Shown piece by piece: positions 49,888-53,679 of a DNA stretch of 53,679 nt. Location of the stretch: contig JAVEDE010000012.1 in the NCBI GenBank assembly GCA_030841105.1, positions 71,079 through 124,757 on the forward strand, in the 5' to 3' direction. The notes beneath the pieces are model-generated. The model was given only the letters and a program-made list of their open reading frames with translations, was not told the origin of the DNA and made no database searches. The stretch's first letter is position 1, and the number at the start of each line of letters is the position of its first letter. Made by a program: the position numbers and the translations under genes. The DNA comes from Pyrinomonadaceae bacterium. Lineage in GTDB: Bacteria > Acidobacteriota > Blastocatellia > Pyrinomonadales > Pyrinomonadaceae.

Positions 49888-51636
49888 TTACGGCGTCGCC
49901 GTGCTGCGCATCGTCTCGTCGCGCTTGGCTTTGAACTCCGAACCGGCCTTCCATTCGGGATACTTGTCGCCCTGCGCGACGCGGTAGCCGATCATGGTGA
50001 GCAGTTGCGCGTCCTCGACCGCGCCTGATAGCTCCCAGTCGGGTTTTATCTCGTCCGAAGGCTTGTGGTAGTCCTTGTCCGTGTACTCGTCGCGCTTCTG
50101 CTTGCTGTAGGCGGCGTCTTTGCCGACGTAATCCACGCCCGCATCCGTGTAGAGCGCGGGCACGCCCACCTTGGCGAACTCGAAATGATCGGAGCGGTAA
50201 TAGAAACCTTTCTCCGGTTCGGGGTCGGGTTTGATGGTGCGACCCTGCGTGCCCGCCACTTCGCGCAAGAGGTCTATGAGCGTCGAGTTGTCGTCGCCGA
50301 CCATCGTGATGTCTTTGGTGCGACCCCACTGGTTAACGCCGTCAATGTTGATGTTGGCGAGCGTCTTGTTGGCGGGGTAGAGCGGGTTCGTCGCGTAGTG
50401 TTTCGCGCCGAGCAAGCCCTTCTCTTCGCCCGTGACGGAGAGGAAGATGATGGAACGCTTGGGCGCGGGCGTCATCTTCGTGAAGGCTTCGGCGATCTCA
50501 AGCATCGCCGCCGTGCCGGAGGCATTGTCGAGCGCGCCGTTGAAAATCTGGTCGCCCGGTAGTTTCGGATCACGCCCAAGGTGATCCCAGTGCGCCGAGT
50601 AGATGACGTACTCGTTCTTGAGCGCGGCGTCCGAGCCTTCGAGTTTGGCGACGACGTTGCTCGAATCAATCTCGCGCAGAGTGTTCTTGACTTCGATGTT
50701 GGCCTTGGCGTTCAAGGTGACGGGCTTGAACTCTTTCGTCACCGCCGACTTTTTGAGCGCGTCGAAATCCTGACCGGCGGCCGACATCAACTCCTTCGCG
50801 CGGTCGAGCGTGATCCAGCCTTCGACCGCCGCGCGATCCATGTTCTTGTTCGGCGTCTGGATGTCGAAGTTCTCACGCGACCAACTCCCCGAAACGACTT
50901 CGTAAGGATAGCCCGCAGGCGCAGTCTCGTGGACGATGATGGCGGCGGCCGCGCCCTTGTCGCGCGCGATCTCGTACTTGTACGTCCAGCGGCCGTAGTA
51001 GGTCAAGGCGTTGCCCTTGAACATCTTCTCGTCGAGCTTCGACGCATCGCCGGCGTCGGGCACGGCCGGGTCGTTGATGAGCATGACGATGGTCTTCCCC
51101 TTCACGTCCACGCCCTTGTAATCGTCCCAGCCGTATTCGGGCGCGACCACGCCGTAGCCGACGAAGACCACGTCCGAGTTCTCCACCTTCGACTCCGGCA
51201 CGAAGCGGCGCGAGACGGCGACGTAATCGGTCGGGAACTTCAGATCGATCGTCTTACCATTCGCCGTGAACGACGCGCGCGGCTCGCCCGTGAAACCGAC
51301 GAGCGGCACTTTCTGCACATAAGTCCCGTCGGGGTTGCCGGGTTTGAGGCCGAGGCGTTGATACTGCTCGGTCAGGTATTTGACGGACAACTCTTCGCCC
51401 TTCGTGCCGGGGCCGCGCCCCTCGTACTCGTCGGAGGAGAGCGTCTTCGTGTGCCGCATGATGTCGTCGGCGTTGATGCTGTCGAGGGCGGGTTTGATGT
51501 CGGCGGTGTTCGCCGTCGTCGCGGCGGCGTTCGTGTTCGCCGTCTGGTTGGTCGTCGGCGTCTGCACGCACGCGGCGGCGGCCAGCAGGCCGAGCACGGC
51601 GGCGAGCGACAGGGCGGAAAGAATGCGCTTCTTCAT
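49888..51636 (-). CDS. M28-family aminopeptidase (exported lipoprotein-like)
   Basis: 582 residues from ATG 51636 ([20 protein letters not shown], then AACVQ with Cys23, a lipobox-like end). A longer frame to 51768 exists but lacks a signal. A PA-type inserted domain lies near 150-300 ([20 protein letters not shown]). The M28 zinc residues are in order: [14 protein letters not shown] (His and Asp), [20 protein letters not shown] (Asp), [15 protein letters not shown] (catalytic Glu pair), [11 protein letters not shown] (Asp), [17 protein letters not shown] (His). All are present. It cleaves N-terminal residues from peptides in the periplasm. It is divergent from the C1A cassette. Confidence 0.9.
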   Translation of the reverse strand: MKKRILSALSLAAVLGLLAAAACVQTPTTNQTANTNAAATTANTADIKPALDSINADDIMRHTKTLSSDEYEGRGPGTKGEELSVKYLTEQYQRLGLKPGNPDGTYVQKVPLVGFTGEPRASFTANGKTIDLKFPTDYVAVSRRFVPESKVENSDVVFVGYGVVAPEYGWDDYKGVDVKGKTIVMLINDPAVPDAGDASKLDEKMFKGNALTYYGRWTYKYEIARDKGAAAAIIVHETAPAGYPYEVVSGSWSRENFDIQTPNKNMDRAAVEGWITLDRAKELMSAAGQDFDALKKSAVTKEFKPVTLNAKANIEVKNTLREIDSSNVVAKLEGSDAALKNEYVIYSAHWDHLGRDPKLPGDQIFNGALDNASGTAAMLEIAEAFTKMTPAPKRSIIFLSVTGEEKGLLGAKHYATNPLYPANKTLANINIDGVNQWGRTKDITMVGDDNSTLIDLLREVAGTQGRTIKPDPEPEKGFYYRSDHFEFAKVGVPALYTDAGVDYVGKDAAYSKQKRDEYTDKDYHKPSDEIKPDWELSGAVEDAQLLTMIGYRVAQGDKYPEWKAGSEFKAKRDETMRSTATP

Positions 51637-51743
51637 TTTCAAGTGCCTCGCATCTGATTGAATTGGAAGTTGACGAAACGTTTCTATGCCGAAACGGGCG
51701 GCCAAGTCAATTGTCGGACCGAAGGGCGGCGGGCGATTTACTA

Positions 51744-51782
51744 TTGACACGCGGGGCACAACGGGCATACTGTGTGCCCGTT
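51744..51782 (+). promoter_or_regulatory. Promoter with overlapping palindrome upstream of the C1A cassette
   Basis: A perfect TTGACA (51744-51749) is followed after 18 bases by TACTGT (51768-51773). The -10 box sits in the loop of an inverted repeat, AACGGGCA (51760-51767) and TGCCCGTT (51775-51782). A repressor bound to this palindrome would block the promoter. The rest of the 51637-52078 gap holds only the micro-ORF. Confidence 0.5.
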
Positions 51783-51971
51783 AATCACTGACCCTCGCAA
51801 GTGAATCGCTGACGACCAACACACTTCGCCAGCGCTCTCGCTCTCACGCACACGGGATGGAGCTTACGCCGTGCCTCACATCTAGGCCGCACGGCTTCAC
51901 GGCTCAAACACAATTCAACCAACGTTACTAACCGAACCGCGCCGCGTGCGGAAGGTTAGGCATCCGTCATC

Positions 51972-52064
51972 GTGACAAACCCGCCGCCGCCGACACACAT
52001 GAGCGGCAACGGATCACCCACACCCGACCCCACAGTCGTCACCACGCCCATCGGCGTGCATTAG
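51972..52064 (+). CDS. 30-residue Pro/Thr-rich micro-ORF upstream of the C1A protease
   Basis: From GTG 51972: MTNPPPPTHMSGNGSPTPDP, then TVVTTPIGVH and TAG (52062-52064); an ATG at 51999 gives a 21-residue form. No ribosome site precedes either start, which weakens the call. In its favour, the stop overlaps the AGGAGG (52063-52068) that serves the protease, as in translational coupling, and the composition (Pro, Thr, Gly, no Cys) looks peptide-like rather than random GC. It may be a precursor or leader peptide; nothing proves it. Confidence 0.35.
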   Translation: MTNPPPPTHMSGNGSPTPDPTVVTTPIGVH

Positions 52065-52078
52065 GAGGACAGACAGCA

Positions 52079-53161
52079 ATGCCTACGAAAAAAGCGAAGA
52101 ACGGAGACGATCTTCAAAGTGCTATCAACAGCAAGGGCTATACGTGGGAGGCCGGCGCGACCGAAATCGCGTCCATGAGCGAGGAGCTACAGAAGGCGCA
52201 CCTCGGCCTCGAAGTTGACCGGAAGGAACTTCAGGCCACCGAGCGCGCGATTGCCGCCGCCGAAGAGTTGCGAACTTTCTCCGCCGAGTCGTTCGGCGCG
52301 CCCCCTTCGGTGGACTGGCGCAACAACGGCGGAAACTTCATCACCCCGATCAAGAATCAGGGGGGCTGCGGTTCGTGCGTTTCGTTCGGCACGCTCGCGA
52401 CGATCGAGGCGCGCTTCAACATCAAGTGCAAAACGCCGGGGCAGAATCGCGACTACTCCGAAGGCTACCTCTTCTTCTGCGGCTGCGGCCAGTGCTGCAA
52501 CCAAGGCTGGAACTTCGGCCCCGCCCTCGACTTCTGCCAGAACAAGGGCATCCTCAACGAGAGCCAGTATCCCTACACGGCCAACAACCAACCGTGTCCC
52601 GCCGGGCTGCCCGCGCCGTCTCTGAAGATTGATAGCTGGTCGGCCATCCTGCCCATCGCCGACCGCAAGAACGCGCTGGCGACCAAAGGCCCGCTCGTGG
52701 CCGGTCTGGCCGTCTTCCAGGACTTCTTCTCCTACAAGACCGGCGTCTACAAACACGTCTCCGGCGCGCTCGCCGGTTACCACGCCGTCAGTTGCATCGG
52801 TTACGACGACGTGCAGAAGTGTTGGATCTGTAAGAACAGTTGGGGCACGGGCTGGGGCGACGGCGGCTTCTTCAAGATCGGCTACGGGCAGTGCGGCATG
52901 GACAGCCAGTTCGCCATGTACGACCCGAACGTGACGTGCGCGCCGGTCAACACCTGCGAGCAATACCTGCCCGCGTTGCGCAACGTCTTGGCCGTCGCTC
53001 AGGCCAACCCGCAACTCAAGCGTTGCCTGCGCTACTACGTGTGCGGCAAACTCCCGCGCCCGGTGTGCACCGTCCAGCACATCACGATTGCGAGAGCCGT
53101 GGTCGCCATCTTGCAGAAGTGCCCGCAGTATCGCGCGCCGTGGTGCGCCGCGCTCGGCTAA
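52079..53161 (+). CDS. Papain-family (C1A) cysteine protease with unrecognised Cys-rich C-terminal extension
   Basis: 360 residues. The N-terminal ~75 residues form a helical propeptide-like region without a signal peptide (NSKGYTWEAGATEIASMSEE). The mature core starts at SVDWRN. Catalytic residues are all present: Gln94 and Cys100 in IKNQGGCGSCVSFG, His235 in GYHAVSCIGY, Asn253 in CKNSWGTGWGDGGFF. Extra cysteines (FFCGCGQCCNQGW) may form further disulfides. Residues ~285-360 are an added helical domain with seven cysteines (TCAPVNTCEQYLPALRN, RCLRYYVCGKLPRPVC) not seen in standard C1A enzymes. With the acidic protein 77 bases downstream and the micro-ORF upstream, it forms a small cassette. 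The substrate is unknown; the export route is not evident. Confidence 0.86.
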   Translation: MPTKKAKNGDDLQSAINSKGYTWEAGATEIASMSEELQKAHLGLEVDRKELQATERAIAAAEELRTFSAESFGAPPSVDWRNNGGNFITPIKNQGGCGSCVSFGTLATIEARFNIKCKTPGQNRDYSEGYLFFCGCGQCCNQGWNFGPALDFCQNKGILNESQYPYTANNQPCPAGLPAPSLKIDSWSAILPIADRKNALATKGPLVAGLAVFQDFFSYKTGVYKHVSGALAGYHAVSCIGYDDVQKCWICKNSWGTGWGDGGFFKIGYGQCGMDSQFAMYDPNVTCAPVNTCEQYLPALRNVLAVAQANPQLKRCLRYYVCGKLPRPVCTVQHITIARAVVAILQKCPQYRAPWCAALG

Positions 53162-53238
53162 ACCCAACGCCGGAGAGGCACTAGAGGGAGCGGCGCAACG
53201 GTCGCGCCCCTACGCCCTCTCCCACAACGGAGGATATA

Positions 53239-53580
53239 ATGGGAGCAGAACTTTTTGATTCGTTGTCCGCGCTGGCCGCTTCCCTCGGGAATTCGCCTTG
53301 CGCCGGCTGCGACGAACCTTCAGGAGAGGATATGAGTATGAGTCAAGATTTCTTCGGCTCTGCGGGCGAGTCCGGGTCGGACGATCTGGTCGCTCAGTTG
53401 GAGTCCGCTTTGAGTAGTCTCTCGACCGAAGACGCGGACGCGTTTTCGCTCGACGCCCTGTCGCTGGATGAGCAACTTGAGTTCGCCGCCTTCGGTGACG
53501 AGAGCAACAGTCTGACCCTCGAAGACCTGCTCTCTTTCGCCGAGAGGAATCCCGGACTCAAGATCACTTTCTCTTACTAG
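53239..53580 (+). CDS. Highly acidic 113-residue protein next to the C1A protease
   Basis: From ATG 53239 (after GGAGG): MGAELFDSLSALAASLGNSP, CAGCDEPSGEDMSMSQDFFG, then Asp/Glu/Ser-rich repeats of LxxLSxxE type, ending LTLEDLLSFAERNPGLKITF then SY. A second ATG at 53332, with its own AGGAGAGG, would give an 83-residue form lacking the CAGC pair. A TATAAT (53234-53239) overlaps the ribosome site and first start. There is no signal peptide or membrane helix. It might be a protease substrate, inhibitor, or precursor of a processed peptide; I recognise no family. Confidence 0.6.
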   Translation: MGAELFDSLSALAASLGNSPCAGCDEPSGEDMSMSQDFFGSAGESGSDDLVAQLESALSSLSTEDADAFSLDALSLDEQLEFAAFGDESNSLTLEDLLSFAERNPGLKITFSY

Positions 53581-53679
53581 CGGCGCGTTTCGTCGTCAGA
53601 CCATGAGGGGGCGGGGGGCTTCTTGCCGAACTCCGCTCCTTACGGTCTGGCGGCTCACATCAAACTTTCGCCCGGCGGA

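Noticed and set aside
53605..53679. Open frame continuing after the acidic protein to the window end (FLPNSAPYGLAAHIKLS)
   Set aside because: No ATG or GTG start and too short to judge. A TTG at 53623 is possible, but the window ends.

Overview
This is a high-GC chromosomal segment from a Gram-negative bacterium. The best guess is an acidobacterium of the Blastocatellia type. That is inferred from the gene mix: ECF sigma/zf-HC2 anti-sigma pairs followed by HEAT-repeat and DUF4097 exported proteins, a TonB-dependent receptor with a carboxypeptidase-regulatory N-domain, a DUF5916 beta-barrel-like protein, M28 and peptidase-MA proteins, and a DUF3311 plus sodium:solute symporter pair. No marker gene settles the taxonomy. 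I saw no rRNA, tRNA, CRISPR, transposase or phage genes.

Layout. (1) 1-5.8 kb: the N-terminal part of rpoD (minus, cut by the window edge), a first ECF sigma/anti-sigma pair, a peptidase-MA/TPR protein, a PfkB-family kinase with a repetitive insertion, and a YfcE-type phosphoesterase. (2) 6-10 kb: a CvpA-CAP fusion, a thioredoxin-reductase-like flavoprotein, a glycerophosphodiesterase and an aldo/keto reductase. (3) 10.1-16.2 kb: a molybdoenzyme operon with a fused iron-sulfur/NrfD subunit, a stray DUF1905/YdeI gene, the molybdopterin catalytic subunit and a TorD-type chaperone. No subunit shows a Tat signal, so the complex probably faces the cytoplasm. (4) 16.5-30.5 kb: two further ECF sigma/anti-sigma modules, each followed by exported repeat proteins. 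The first has two HEAT proteins and a small exported protein. The second has a DUF4097 protein and a DUF4097-HEAT fusion. A DUF5916 protein lies between the modules.

(5) 30.7-39.7 kb: a co-directional run of a LuxE/PaaK-like adenylating enzyme, an aldehyde-dehydrogenase/LuxC-like reductase, a GT4 glycosyltransferase, and a LolD/MacB-like ABC ATPase with a very large FtsX-type permease. This looks like a make-and-export module for a modified lipid or glycan; the product is unknown. A lower-GC DUF6714-like gene interrupts it. (6) 39.7-49.8 kb: two half-size EamA proteins, a PQQ-like propeller, DUF3303, a GNAT-like protein, the TonB receptor, the DUF3311/symporter pair, a carboxymuconolactone-decarboxylase-like protein and a 39-residue membrane peptide. 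(7) 49.9-53.6 kb: an M28 peptidase lipoprotein, then a 30-codon proline-rich micro-ORF, a papain-family (C1A) protease with an unrecognised Cys-rich C-terminal extension, and a very acidic 113-residue protein. This last cassette is the best candidate here for an undescribed system.

A second layer is repeat DNA. Long near-perfect hairpins (stems of 21-29 bp) lie at 6968-7042, 22089-22203, 25152-25232 and 49810-49866. A dispersed imperfect-palindrome family occurs at 16278-16382, 19781-19894 and 35956-36066. Short degenerate tandem repeats occur between genes and also inside three genes (kinase, DUF5916 protein, large permease), where they encode low-complexity linkers.
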